From the NCBI GenBank assembly GCA_016748015.1, contig JAAOMT010000258.1, positions 531,008 through 595,007 of the forward strand: 64,000 nt of DNA. Reading direction: 5' to 3'. Within the stretch, counting starts at the first letter, position 1, and each line of letters starts with the position of its first letter. The DNA comes from Geosiphon pyriformis. Its lineage: Eukaryota; Glomeromycota; Glomeromycetes; Archaeosporales; Geosiphonaceae. Below, piece by piece: positions 13,474 to 26,117 of this stretch. A program made the translations under genes and the position numbers. The notes beneath the pieces are model-generated. The model worked only from the letters and a program-made list of their open reading frames with translations. It made no database searches and was not told where the DNA came from.

Positions 13474-14290
13474 TCAGTTGGCTTGTCTGCAAATGCTAAT
13501 AAAATGTGTATCCAGCAGTCCACCCAAACCAATTAAAATGGAAACTAACTTATAATCTGTATCAAAAAACTCAGACATATCATTAACAATATGCAATGCC
13601 ACAGCAGATGCCAAATTCCTACTAACTAAAATAAAATCAATCACTTTCTCAACACCTCTAGAATTGCTCCAGATGGAAGCCTTGGCTAATAAGTGTCCAT
13701 CAAAAGTATTAACCAGGCCCAAACCCAAACAGAACTTGAAATTCACACTTCTGCTAGACCTATTTTCATTAAAGTTACCACCCAAAACCACAAAAGAGCT
13801 GAAATTGAACACTTTAGAAACCATAGAATTGATATTAGCAGCTTGACTAAACCATGTGCTGATGGACACACCAGCGTACAGACCCAAGATCATAACTGAA
13901 AGTTTGTTCTTGAATAGAAGGCGCACAGAAATTAAATGACCAAGAACTTCATCCACTTTCGAAACATGCCAAGCCAAAGAATTGTTCATAATTATGGCAA
14001 CTTCAGCACCATGAAACTCAACATCCAAACCAGAAGTAAAAACCTGAAGTCCATCAAATTTATTTATGATTCAAGGCCTAATGTCAAATCTCAATTTAGT
14101 CTTAGTAACAATTGAAATCATATTTCCTAAATCCTTATGCCAATAGACAATGTTTTCCTGTTTAGTTAAATTTGTCATACCCCTAATATTGCACATAGCC
14201 ACTCTCCAAATGAGCTCACTCATTGATGCAAAGAGTGCATTAGAGAACCTGAATTTATGCACTACAGATTTAATTTCTCCAAAATCGAGC
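13474..14290 (-). pseudogene. LINE APE-type endonuclease remnant
   Basis: The minus strand carries the start of the pol-like region, with VAMCNIRGMTNL (14,071-14,262), and then the endonuclease core (13,474-14,028). Expected catalytic motifs are present but altered. The ETK motif reads TKTKL (Glu to Lys). GGDFNE reads GGNFNE (Asp to Asn). The final SDH-like motif reads FDTDY where the family has DTDH (His to Tyr). DFILVSRNL is retained. Each altered residue is explained by one C-to-T or G-to-A transition. The domain is therefore doubly dead: no intact frame and no active site. Confidence 0.85.
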
Positions 14291-14378
14291 CAATAGAAAC
14301 CTCAAGAGCCATCATCTTGGATTCCAAACTGCCAACTTTAGAGATAAGAATTTTTGAACTGCTCAGACCTAAATCTGC

Positions 14379-15336
14379 TGTTACCAGACAAAATTAGAGA
14401 TATTGTTTAGCATGAAATTACTCTTATAAATCTTATCATTAATTAGCATATATTATCATTTCAAATTACCACTTATTACATTAGCAAAATGTCTGAAATT
14501 ATCATTTAATTAATAATCCAATTTGTACATAACACAAATGTAACCTAAGTGCAATGATCAATCATGCAATACCCTGAAATATGTAACATTCAAAAGTTCA
14601 CCGAAATTTGTAGAAATTTGCTGAAATAATTGATAGTTCACCAAAATATCTAATAGTTCGCAGAAATAACTTGTAATTCGCCGAAATGTATCTTTAGTTT
14701 AGCAAAATTGTAGAAAAAAGCAAAAGTTCAAGTTCATAGAATAGTGTTACAACAAGTTGTATAAAAAAAGAGCTTCTCTTTTCGAAAAAATGTATTTTAC
14801 TTTAGATTTATTACTTAAAATCATTCCTATACACACAAAAAGAAATAAATATCAAATAATTCAAAAAACCAAATTCTTTAATTATTGCACTTGGAAAATC
14901 ATCAAAACACAACTACCATTTTGAAATTGATTAGCTACCAATTTCAGTAAACTATTAGTGACTCCAGGCTTGAATAGAAAATGTTCTCCTTGATAAAATC
15001 CTATTTCTTTTCTTTTCTTATTACAATCATTAGAGTAGCCTACAGATAAGATTCTTGTAAAAGAGTTGACTTTCACAGCAAAGTAACTACACATTTTTAG
15101 TGAGCTTCCAGATGAGCAATTCCTGGAAAAGAGTTGATGTTTACTACAACGTAACTACACAAAGCAACTGACATGGAATTGGTCATTCCACTTATAAGTC
15201 CAGCAGTTCAAATTATAGAAAATAATTTGAAGATAAATTCAGTTATTGGAGATTCAAATACTTCCCATAATCATGAATTAACAGCATTACAACAAACATA
15301 CAAGAGCTAAGAAAAGACCAAAAATCTCTGGTAATA
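14379..15336 (+). mobile_element. 0.96-kb insertion in LINE, inverted copy of 10.8-kb insert
   Basis: The insert begins TGTTACCAGACA and ends CTCTGGTAATA. It is flanked by CTGC at 14,375-14,378 and 15,337-15,340. It aligns along its whole length with the reverse complement of 10,816-11,748, including a TATAAAA at 14,760-14,766. Different target duplications show the two copies integrated independently, between the gag-like and endonuclease parts here and after the RT palm there. No transposase or other long ORF is present. As for its partner, a solo LTR is my first reading and a non-autonomous TIR element the second. Confidence 0.8.
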
Positions 15337-15344
15337 CTGCCATC

Positions 15345-17059
15345 TTGTCTTCTAACACTGAAGAAGAGGAAGAAAAAGATGGCCGTGGGACATTCAAAAC
15401 CATATTAGTATTTGGTAATGTCAATATAGAAACAGGAATGGCTGGAGGTATAACTTGAGTAATAAACACTAGGGGCATAAGCTCCACACCATTTAATCTA
15501 CACATGATATTTGATACTTAATCAGTTAGCAACTCCAAAAAATATTCGAGTGAAGCTAGGCAATCATTGATTAAGGATTTACTTTAAACAACCAGCATGT
15601 TTCTCTTAAAACCTGAAGAATCAGGAGAAAAAGAATCAGACCTAGCACCAAAGTTGAAATAAAGAACACCAAAAGGAGAAGCAAGTAAGACTACTTATGT
15701 TTAAGATTTGTTACCAAAGGCAGCAGATCTAGAAATAGGAACACTTTTTTTAGCATACAATTTCATTAGCTGAAGACAACAGTCTTCTAAAGTAACTCTT
15801 TTAACAATTTTTGAAGGTTTGGTAATGGGTGAAGATGGTACATCACACTCCAGAACTGAATGGCCAAGAAGACCACATTTTTTACAGTGAACTAAGTCCC
15901 ATCTAGCCCAAGATAATTTAATACCACCAAATATTAACTCAGTGCAATAAGCAGATTTTATTGTATTCTCAGACTCAAAGCCAACCACAGCACAGCAAAT
16001 CTTATTGCCAGAATTCAATGAACAATTTATAATACAAGTTTTCTCACCAACATCTTCCAAAAAAGTGCCCAAATCATGAGCAGTCGTTCCCATAAGTAAA
16101 GTAAACAACAAAGTCCTGAACCAGTCTCTAGATACCCATATATCACAATCTCCCACAGCCATAGCCACTCTTATAGAATTTTTTCCAATCAAAAAGAACT
16201 ATTTAGCAGCTAAATGTTTAGCCTGACCTAGTTCAGCAAATTCTACTACTGCTTTTTGCCATAATTTAATAAGTTGAATTTTGATTGACTTAATTTCACC
16301 AAACTTGGTTAGTGCAGCAACAATTATTTTTTTAGGCATACTCATGGGAATTTTTTTGATGACCACAGCCCGATCTGAACAAACTCTTTGTCTTTTGAGA
16401 TTACTGTTTATGTTAATCTTTTTTTCTCTGGCCAATAATATGGCTATTTTCATGCTCTTTTCTAAAGTAAAAGTAGATTAGATGATCTCTTCAAATTTTG
16501 AGGGAGTAGTGGCCCCCCCAAAACCATTGACTGTTGAAAAAATTTTTCTAATTAACTGAGTTTTTGCTGTCACCAATTTTCCTTCTATAGCTGAGAAATT
16601 AATATCCAAAGTGAATGACCTTTTAACTAATACTTCCACAAAAGTCTTAATAATCTTTGGGTCAATCCACTTCTTTTCAAGGGAGATAGGCAAGCAAAAA
16701 GGGAGCACAACTTCATCATCATTTATATGAAAGTTAGGAGAGCCGAGTGGAGAACCAAAACCAGCATTAGTGTTGACTTGCTTTGCCTTAGATGTAGTAG
16801 CAGCTGAGCCCAAAAGAGACCCACCATTTGCTTCAGACATGCTAACATCCTCATCCTCACCAGATAAACTTTTTACATCAGAATAAACACTATTACCAGA
16901 TCCAGATTTGCTTAAAGATATATCCCTTTTATTACCAAAGTATTTAACATTGCCAAGAACAATTTTTTTCTTCTGAAAAAAGAAGCCACCAGCAAGACCA
17001 TAAAAAGTACCCTTAAGAGTCTTCTTCTTAGATGTGGTGCTATTAGCAGTAGCTTTCAT
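15345..17059 (-). pseudogene. LINE gag-like region with CCHC zinc knuckle
   Basis: Three consecutive minus-strand pieces make up this part. The first (start chosen at the Met codon at 17,059, to 16,478) is basic and Ser-rich at its N-terminus. The second (16,199-16,453) contains an RRM-like stretch. The third (15,701-16,192) ends with CKKCGLLGHSVLEC, a CX2CX4HX4C knuckle whose four ligands are all intact. A tail containing VLNVPRPSF (around 15,345-15,440) leads towards the endonuclease and is cut by the 0.96-kb insertion at 15,336. In related elements gag-like and pol parts can form one polyprotein; here stops separate them. It would bind element RNA if intact. Confidence 0.8.
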
Positions 17060-17209
17060 ATCTATACAAAATGGGTTATTATTAGATAAAGAAATATTGA
17101 TATAGACTAAAAAACAAAAAAACTTCTTTTTACAGAAAATGTGTTTTTTGAGAATTTTTAGAGGTAAGAGAGAAAGAAGTTTTTTTTTTTCAATTTTTAA
17201 ATAATACAA

Positions 17210-18290
17210 AAAGTTAATATTATAAAATTATTATAATTATTACTTATTTTAAGTTTAAAAATTTGAAATAAATTAAAAAATTATAAATTTATTAGTTTTT
17301 AACAAAAATAAAAATTATTATTATTATTAATTATAATTGAGTTAAAAAAAAATTGTTTTTGTAAATTGTGTTTTATTTTAAATAATAAAATTATTATTTT
17401 GTTGTAAAATACTTTTTAAAAAAAAAGCTTTTTTTATACAATTTTTTCTATTATTATTTTATGTTTTTATTAAAATACTTGTTAATTTTTTAATAATAAT
17501 TGTAAATTTCAGTAAACCAATTTATTATTTTAGTAAATTTTTATTAATTTTAATTTAATTATAATATTTTTTACAATTGTAAATTAATACAAATTATTTA
17601 TAATAATAATAATTGAATAATTAATGTAATTTGTAAAATAATAAATTTTAAATTGATAATAAAAATTAGAAAAAATTTAATAATAAAATTAGATACATTT
17701 TTTATATAAAAAAAATTATAATTAATAAATTATTTTGTAATACTTAATTTGAACTGTTTAATATTAATAATTTTACATATTTTACATTAAAAATCAGTTT
17801 AAAATTAAAATTTTATTTTGAATAATATTTATTGATTATTAAATTTTATAAAAAATTTTATAATTTTATTTATGTGAAAAATTCAAAATTCCACCTATAA
17901 ATATATAATTCAGCATATTTATCTTAATTTCCTCAAACTTTTAGTAAAAAAACAAAAACATGAAAAAAAATGGCTATATGAAATCAAAAAATATGCATTT
18001 ACATAAACACACTTCACGTAATACGAATCATGTATTACCTTGAAAAATCTATGGTGTTACCTATACATTAAATTTATTTTATATTTTATAAAATATATAA
18101 TATTTTTACAAGGTATTTTACAATATTAAAAAATACATATTTTATATTAGTATTGTTTACATAAAATAAAATAAAATAAAAAGTGGTATAGTATTCTAAT
18201 TTTATGAATAAAATATATGTAACAAATATTTATAATTTTATTTTATAAAATACTTAATTTAGAAATTTTTTTCAATAATTATTAAGACCA
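17210..18290. other. A/T-decayed DNA including another copy of the 0.95-kb repeat
   Basis: There is no gene. Around 17,230-17,720 the landmarks of the 0.95-kb repeat reappear in the same orientation as 10,816-11,748: an AAAAAAGCTTTTTTTATACAA block, TTTTAGTAAA units, and an ACAAAT...TTAATGTAA stretch. It is heavily converted to A/T and its ends are not placeable. From 17,720 to 18,290 I see only low-complexity A/T DNA. Confidence 0.5.
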
Positions 18291-20502
18291 AATTAACCGC
18301 TTCTTTATTATTAAAAAAACAACTTTTTCAATAATAGAAGAGTTTTTTAAAAATGAAACTTCTTTCTTGAACATGGCACAAAACAGAAAAGCAATTTCTT
18401 TCATCTCTCTTCACTATTAATCAACATTGATTACGAAATTGGATATTTTAATGAATATTCAAGTTTTAGTTTAGTTTAGTATAAGAACGATTCCCAAAGA
18501 CGCAAATTAAGTGTTCAATATTTTGCAAGAAATGCGTTGTTGAATTTAATCGCATCAAGATTTTTCCCCAATGGCCATTAATAATTAGGAAATTAAATTT
18601 CTTTTCATAGTACACAACATGTGTGACAGTAATAATTATTTGAGCTATGTAGTTATCAATGCCTATTTAACTTAACACATCATACTCGATGAGACTAAAC
18701 TTACGAAAACTCTTGGGAATATATTTAAAATTCTCAACTCTTCGACTTGGAATTTATTTTCAAAGGAAAAATTATGCCCACAATCTTGTATACCCCATTC
18801 AATTAAACAATAGACATTCTGTAGGGGAAAAACTCTCGGGGATAGAATTTCTTTCGAGAAGTTCCAGTCTTATTTTTGGTGTTTCTCACATGATAAAATA
18901 TGCATCATACTTTCCCAAAAGAAGCTTTTATCTTTCTGGAATGAATTTAAGGAAAAAAAAAATCAAAATGATTTCAGAAGTTTCCTTTCTCTTCTTATTT
19001 TAGGGTTCTTCTGATTTTAAGGTTCCTGATTGAACACACTAAAATTTTCACTTTAATCAAGCCCAGCTTTCTTGTATTGGGTGAAATGAATTCAATTCCG
19101 AATTCTACCATTAAAAGCTAATATTATTCCCGAATAAAAAATTAAAAAGGTGATCTTTTTATGTATATAGGTTAGAGAAATTAAGAAAAATCGGTTTTCC
19201 CCTACATTTCTTTGCTTTGCTTTGATCTTTGTTTATTTGATCGAAAGTTCTTTGGATGTACAGCAGGGGCAGAAATTCCACTTTAAGGTTGTATAATCGG
19301 CATGAGATATGCTAACGATTTCGATCAAATAACCTCCTCTGCCTTTTTGTCATTCCAATAAAAAAAGGTTTAAATCATTAAACTGATATCCTAGATGTGT
19401 CTAAATTCTTGAAAGAAGAACATAACGGAAAATTACATAATGTGATACGACTATTTAGAGGGCCGCGAAGCGGAATTAAAGGTTTAAATTTTTTTACTAT
19501 TCATTAAATAATTACTTGGGTCAATAAACTGAGAAAATAATTTTAATTGCAATAAAATGAAAATTAAATTTATTTTTTAGATTGGAAAAATATTTAAATA
19601 CAATCAAATTTAAATTATTATTTTTTATAAGGAATTTTTGGGGAAATTAATAATTTTTGATGAAAGAGCCATTTGTTCAAACGAGAAAATGACATACTTT
19701 AATGTATCTTATTCTCGCATGCAAAAATTTATTTTGTTAATTTTGCCATAATACCTCCATTCGTCACAATACCTCCTTTTACCTTATACCTTATACCTTA
19801 TATTTTAAATTTTAAATATCTAAAAAGAATTTCAATTAGCATATTTAAAATTGTAATTCTAACAATAATTAAATAAAAATCTTTTTGTTTAAGTTGAATT
19901 TAAAAGTTTTTTCATCTTTACTAAAAATTAATTTCCTTTGATTTTTTTGGTTACTTTTATAAAATGATATGAAAATAAAAACTGTTTTAAAAATCTTTCT
20001 ATAATTTTTTTTTTTAAAACTTTAAATTGAGTTATTACTGTGAAACTCTCATCCTTTAAAAAAAATATATATATATCAATTTTGGATATATAAAACGTAT
20101 TTTTTGAAAATATTTGGCTTAAAAAAAAATAAATAAATTTGAACTTTATAAATCATGTTAAACAAGGGATCGTAAATATGACAATGATATACGTAATTTG
20201 TTTAATCTCCCGGGCTAATCAAAAAAATCGGAATAAATTTATGTATACACTCGCATATTTTGATAAGTTTTATCTGAAAATAAACAACTCTACCACCAAA
20301 CCTAACAAAAATAAGAGAAAATAGCCAAATCAAGCGTCTCAATCTTTACAACTTTAAATATTCCATCGAGTTCGGTGAACAACGAAACTGAGTTTCAAAC
20401 CTCACCAACCCTTTTAACAACCAGATTGATATCGTCTCGAGCTCCTCACAACCAAGCTCTTATTCCATAACACCAACTAAAAACGAAGAGATAAAACCTA
20501 AA
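18291..20502. other. Intergenic, upstream of the Ca2+-ATPase gene
   Basis: GC content rises from about 18.3 kb, but I find no conserved protein. An open frame at 18,689-19,003 has no recognisable motif. Small features: a GC-rich hairpin at 19,463-19,473 (stem CCGC, loop GAA), a three-fold ACCTTAT tandem near 19,780-19,803, and a short (AT)n near 20,070. The last 150 bp before the ATG at 20,503 presumably hold the 5' UTR and promoter, without a clear TATA box. Confidence 0.5.
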
Positions 20503-23500
20503 ATGAAGAAAGCCAACAAAAAAACTAATAAAGATGCTACAAAGCAAAAATTTGTAGAGACTGGACAAATAATAGAAAATCCGTTTCCGTTCACCCCTTC
20601 ATCTCTCACCGCCTTAATCGATCCCAAAAATTTAAATTTGCTGAAAACTTATGGCGGGATTGAAGGCCTATTGAAAGGCCTTCATACAGATGGAGAACTT
20701 GGTCTTAGCAATGACGAAACTTCTCCCCTAGAGCGTAAAACACTCAATGACATTGCCAATGAACCCAGTCTCGATGAAATAGAGCCAGACGTTAGGGAGG
20801 ATTCGAAATCGCTCGATAAAATGTTAGTAATTAATCCTAACGAATTAGTCCAAGAAGGAACTCCATTTTGGCAAAGAAAAACGATATTCGGTATAAATGT
20901 ATTGCCTGATAAGAAACGAAAAAGTCTTTTTCGCTTAATGTGGATTGCAATCCAAGACAAAATTTTGGTTAGTCACTGTGTGTTTTTATATTGAAAATTT
21001 TCATTTCTTCGACTCTTCTTTAACATCCCCCACCCCTCCCAAACGTTGCAGATTATCTTGACAGTAGCAGCTATCATATCCTTAGCTCTCGGAATATATG
21101 AGGATTTTATTGCTCCTACTGATGATTCGGAAAAAGGTCAACCAAAAATAAAATGGGTTGAAGGTGTCGCGATTGTAGTGGCCATTCTCATTGTTGTGAT
21201 GGTGGGGAGTATAAATGATTGGCAAAAAGAAAAACAATTTCAACGACTCAACGCCAAAAAAGAAGACAGAACTGTCAAAGTCACACGTAATGGGAGAGAA
21301 GCTTTACTTTCTGTTTTCGATGTACTTGTTGGTGATATTCTACATTTGGAGCCAGGTGATATAATCGCGGTAGATGGTGTACTTGTCTCTGGTCATAATT
21401 TGCGGTGTGATGAATCAGCTGCGACTGGTGAAAGTGACGCGGTTCGAAAATTTCAATACAAAGATTGTGTTCCGATCGTAGATGATTCAAATCCCCGAGG
21501 GCTTCAAACAGGATCCAAGGGCGATCCTTTCCTTATAAGTGGAAGCAAAGTTTTGGAAGGTGTTGGGAGATATGTGGTTACCGCTGTTGGAGCGAATTCT
21601 TTCTATGGTCACACATTAATGAGTAAGAATTCAGATCAATTTCTATCTTAAAATTATCATTGACTTGATGATTTATCAAAAATTCTTTATTATAGCTTTA
21701 AGAACAGATTCCGAAGATACTCCACTCCAAGAAAAATTAAACGATCTTGCTGAGAAAATTGCAAAGTTGGGAGGAGCCGCGGCGTTACTCATGTTGATTG
21801 TTTTGATGATAAAGTATTTTGTTAACTTTCGTAATGGGGTTCCAAAAGCCACACAAGCTATTGAAGATTTGGTACAAATCATTATTTCCGCGGTGACCGT
21901 TGTCGTAGTGGCCGTACCCGAAGGACTGCCTTTGGCTGTCACACTTGGTAAGTAAATTAGCCGTATTCTTTTCTTGAAATTCTAGATGTAAATTTCAACT
22001 AATAAAATATTTTTGGGTAGCTCTTGCATATGCTACAACTCGTATGTTGAAAGACAATAATTTAGTAAGGGTACTTTCGGCTTGTGAAACAATGGGTAAT
22101 GCTACTACCATTTGCTCCGATAAAACTGGAACTCTCACGCAGAACAAAATGACTGTCGCAGCCGGTACAATTGGATTAACATTTGCCTTTGTTAGGGATC
22201 CAGAAAGATTTCGTGCATCCGATAAAAACTCATCGCGTAAAAGTATTACCGAAAATTTTATTGCCACTGACAATCCAATCTCAATAGGTGAAATAAGGGC
22301 ATCACTTCCTGCGCCAATCTTAGACTTGTTCAATCAATCAATTTCTATTAATTCGACCGCCTTTGAGGGTGAAACTGAGGCAGATGGTAAAATCACGTTC
22401 GTTGGCTCAAAAACTGAGACTGCACTCTTAGGATTTTTACTAGATATAGGTTTATCTAATTTTAAGGAATTACGACAAAGTGCCAACATCATTCAATTAT
22501 TCCCTTTCAGTTCCGATCGCAAAGCAATGGGTGTTGTTGTTAAAATATCAGACTCGAAGTGGAGATTTTACGTTAAAGGGGCTAGTGAAGTATTGGTTAG
22601 CAAATCGGCAAACGTCGTGATAACAGATCCAAAAACTTCATCGAATGATGATAAATCGGATTTAATAATAACGAAATTAACCTCAGAATATACAAACATT
22701 ATTAACCATATCATCGTAATATATGCCAGTCAAACTCTAAGGACTATTGGATTGGGCTATCAAGATTTTGAAGAATGGCCACCAAAAGGGATGCATGTTA
22801 ATAATGAGGGTGACGTCTTATTCGAAGAATTAGTGGAGAATATTACTTTGCTAGGTATCGTGGGGATCGAGGATCCCTTAAGAGAAGGGGTGCGCGAAGC
22901 TGTTGAGGAGTGCAAAAAAGCTGGTGTAGTTGTGCGGATGGTTACAGGGGATAATGTTCTTACCGCCAAATCCATAGCTACACAATGTGGCATTTATACC
23001 ACAGGTGGTAAGGTCTTGGAAGGTCCAAATTTTCGTAATCTATCTCCACAAGAAATGGAAAATATTTTACCTCGACTTCAAGTTCTGGCCCGATCCAGCC
23101 CTGAAGACAAGAGAATACTTGTTGCAAAACTAAAGGAACTCGGTGATATTGTGGCTGTGACAGGGGATGGAACGAATGATGGTCCCGCACTTAAAACCGC
23201 AGATGTTGGTTTCTCAATGGGAATTTCTGGAACCGAAGTGGCCAAAGAAGCTTCTTCCATCATTCTTATGGACGATAATTTTTCTAGTATTGTTAAGGCT
23301 ATCATGTGGGGTCGAAGTGTGAATGATGCGGTGAAAAAATTCTTACAATTTCAACTCACAGTTAACGTTACCGCTGTTTTCTTGACATTTATATCGGCTG
23401 TCTCGAGTGGATCAGAAAAATCTGTACTATCGGCGGTACAACTCTTATGGGTCAATCTCATAATGGACACATTGGCTGCTCTAGCACTCGCTACTGATCC

Positions 23501-24618
23501 ACCTACTAAAGAGCTTCTCAATCGTAAGCCAGAACCTCGTACAGCACCGCTAATATCTTTTGACATGTGGAAGATGATTATTGGTCAAAGCATTATTCAG
23601 CTAGTGTTCACCTTAGTGTTATTTTACGCTGGAAACAACATTCTCAAATATAAAACCGAGGAAGAACAGAGTAAACTGCCTACTCTCATTTTCAATACAT
23701 TTGTGTTTTTTCAAATCTTTAATGAAATCAAGTGAGTATCCTGATACCTAATTTCGTGTTATTCTTTCTATTTAAACATTCGATTCTATTTCTTAATCAA
23801 TAATATCCATTTCTATTCTTAGTTGTCGTCGTCTGGACCACAAAATTAATATTTTCAAAGGTATCACGGCGAATCCATTTTTCATGATAATATTCGTACT
23901 GGTAATTGCTGGGCAAATCCTAATTGTAGAGTTGGGTGGTCAAGCATTTCAAGTAAAGCCATTAAATATTGAACAATGGGGAATTTCTGTTGGTCTTGGA
24001 TTTCTCTCAATCCCTTTTGGGGTTGTTATCCGCCTGATACCCAATGAAATGTTTTGGTTTTATAAACCGACTACACCCACCCGTCCTGGAACTCTTTTAT
24101 CTCAAGGATCAATCTATGCTCCGTCTATTGGCGGCATCCCAGCTATTGAGAAACCAATATGGAATAAGGCCATCACTGACGTACGAAATGAACTCATCGT
24201 TTTCAAGTCCTTACGTGGTGGTCGTCTTCGAGCATCTTTACATTTTCATCATCGAGATAAACCTGATACGAAATCTGCATTTGCTGCTGCTACCATGGTG
24301 CCAAGTTTAGTGGCCGGATCTGTTGGAGCTGGATGGGCCCCTACATTATTCCGGAGTCCCGGCACTTCTAGGCCAGTGAGCAATAATCCAAGTGCGAGTC
24401 AATTGGAATTGAGCTCACAGCGGTTGCACTCTTCACAAGGACCCGGAATTCGCCACGGATTGAATGAAAGTCACCATCGATTACCGACGCCAGAGGCATC
24501 AACATCAACATCGCCTTCATCCCGAAGAGCGCTTGATTCGATGGCTGGTTCCAGTAAGAGTGTATTTGAGATGAATGAACTCAACCAGCAACGTAATGAC
24601 AAGCTCCAAGCAACCTGA
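20503..24618 (+). CDS. PMC1: P-type Ca2+-ATPase (PMCA/Pmc1 type)
   Basis: The gene product pumps Ca2+ out of the cytosol, at the vacuolar or plasma membrane, at the cost of ATP. Model: exons 20503-20967, 21052-21622, 21696-21947, 22021-23731, 23823-24618, giving 1,264 residues, close to fungal Pmc1. Seen in order: TGES actuator loop (residues 280-283), PEGLPLAV transmembrane motif, phosphorylation site CSDKTGTLT with Asp463, nucleotide-binding KGASE, the TGDGTNDGPAL hinge near residue 810, and FNEINCRRLD before the last membrane segments. This N-terminal layout and a C-terminal tail put it in type IIB. The tail contains a Trp-led basic segment (around IWNKAITDVRNELIVFKSL) that resembles a calmodulin-binding region; this is inference. 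All introns are GT-AG and close in frame. The symbol is by homology. Confidence 0.95.
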
Positions 24619-26117
24619 TATTTCTATCCTCTGCTGTGGAATTTTTGATCATTTGCTGAAATCGAAACTTCCACCTGGATTTTAATCAACATGCTCACGA
24701 AAATCACCAAGTTGGGAGGGGAGTTCTAGCGTATATATGCGTTTTCGCCAAATGATTATGTTGAATGTTACGGATAGGCGATCAAATATCCAATTCTTAT
24801 TTTGAAACTTTTTTGGGGCATCATCACTATTCTATATCACCTACAAGGTTTCAATGCTATGTGATCGATTCCACAATCTAATGTCTTTGTAAATTTTTCT
24901 GGAAACTTTCTTCCAAATATCCTGGTTTTATTCGAACTCTCAATCAGTACGTTACTAGCTTTGTATAATTTAATTATGGTTTCTTCCCACATGAGCTCGC
25001 AATTTAATAACGCCGCGCAAATTTACCAAACTTCTGCGAATTCATGCTTTAATATGTACATTTCTTGACTCAAGATACTCGAGCAAAAAATTGCCTTTCC
25101 CTTGAGATTCCAGATTTTCTCAATAACACTTATGATTTAAAAAGAACTTTCCGACCTATTTTTTTCAATCGTCTTTTTCTGGCATTCTCAATTTCTAGTT
25201 CTAAAAGTGGATAATTTTTTAATTTAGTAAAAATTAGTATGTAATTTTCTTTAATTAAAAAATTAATGTTTTCAATAATAATTGTAGAATTACCTTCAGT
25301 TCTGAAAAATTATTTTTTTTGTGGTAAAACAATTAAAAATATACATTACAAGGTTGAATGTTGTATTATTTTAATTACACAATGTGTTACAAAATCTTTA
25401 TACTAAATTATTTGTTTACTGATCTGCATTAATTGAATTAAATCACATTATTTAAAAGCTTAAAGTTACAAGATTTAATTAATGGTAAATTTAATCAAAA
25501 ATATTTTTGTCTTTATTTTGAATAATAATTAGTTTACATTACTTATGAACTTTTTTAAATTATTGTTCAGTTAAAATTTTCAATTGATGTTTACTTTTCA
25601 ATATATGTTTTTAAAAAATTTAAAATAAAAACACTGTTCAAGATTTACTTTAAGCAAAAATCTTTGATTAGTTTTTAACACATTGGTTAAAAAATTGAAA
25701 AGTATTTTTATCAGCAAATATTAAAATTGGTAAATTTTTTTTATAAATATTATGTTTTATATTATGTTTATTGAACTATATAAAAATATTATATATTATT
25801 ATTTTAATATAACTATTAGTTAAAAAAAAAACTTGGACAACTATAGTTAATTTCTAATTTATTAGAAATAGTTACATTTTTTTAATTAGATAAGTTCAAT
25901 CAAAAAAACGAAGATTTAATTTTTGTAGATTTTTTATGAAAGTTAAAGCTTTAAATAATAAAAATTTATTTTGTGAATTCAATCAAAAATGGGGTTTTTA
26001 TTAATTCAATTCATGCAATGACTAGATTTCGGAAAAAATGGTTGATGGTCAATATGTTGATAGTTAGACATATGAAATTGATTTCAACATTTTTAAATAT
26101 AAATCACAATTCAACTT

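Larger units (their letters stand above)
8461..17200 (-). mobile_element. Non-LTR retrotransposon (LINE), inactive, minus strand
   Basis: On the minus strand, from 17.2 kb down to 8.46 kb, the parts follow LINE order: gag-like region with a CCHC knuckle, APE-type endonuclease, reverse transcriptase, RNase H and a Cys-containing C-terminal region. An A-rich tail sits at the 3' end near 8,440-8,462. Without its two insertions the element is about 6.8 kb. The frame is broken many times and several catalytic residues are changed, so it is dead. Composition is less A/T-rich than the flanks, so it is probably a younger insertion than the material around it. By family knowledge it belongs with fungal I/Tad-type elements that carry RNase H. 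Confidence 0.9.

Noticed and set aside
10812-15340. A 4.5-kb DNA transposon bounded by the inverted pair at 10.8-11.7 and 14.4-15.3 kb
   Set aside because: Each cop​y has its own ends and its own 4-bp target duplication, and the DNA between and outside them is one continuous LINE whose frame rejoins after removal of an insert.
7580-17720. The same-orientation repeat copies at 7.6 and 17.2 kb as the two LTRs of one element around the LINE
   Set aside because: The DNA between is a complete LINE on its own terms, with its own A-rich tail, and the two flanking copies are much more decayed and have no placeable ends.
18689-19003. 104-codon open frame on the plus strand
   Set aside because: No recognisable motif, no splice-linked neighbours, and basic low-complexity ending; it looks like a chance frame in intergenic DNA.
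20139-20324. 61-codon open frame before the Ca2+-ATPase
   Set aside because: Its composition matches the surrounding A/T-rich DNA and it shows no conservation or initiation context.
20682-23566. Several antisense frames inside the Ca2+-ATPase exons
   Set aside because: They lie opposite a strongly conserved coding sequence and have no motifs of their own.
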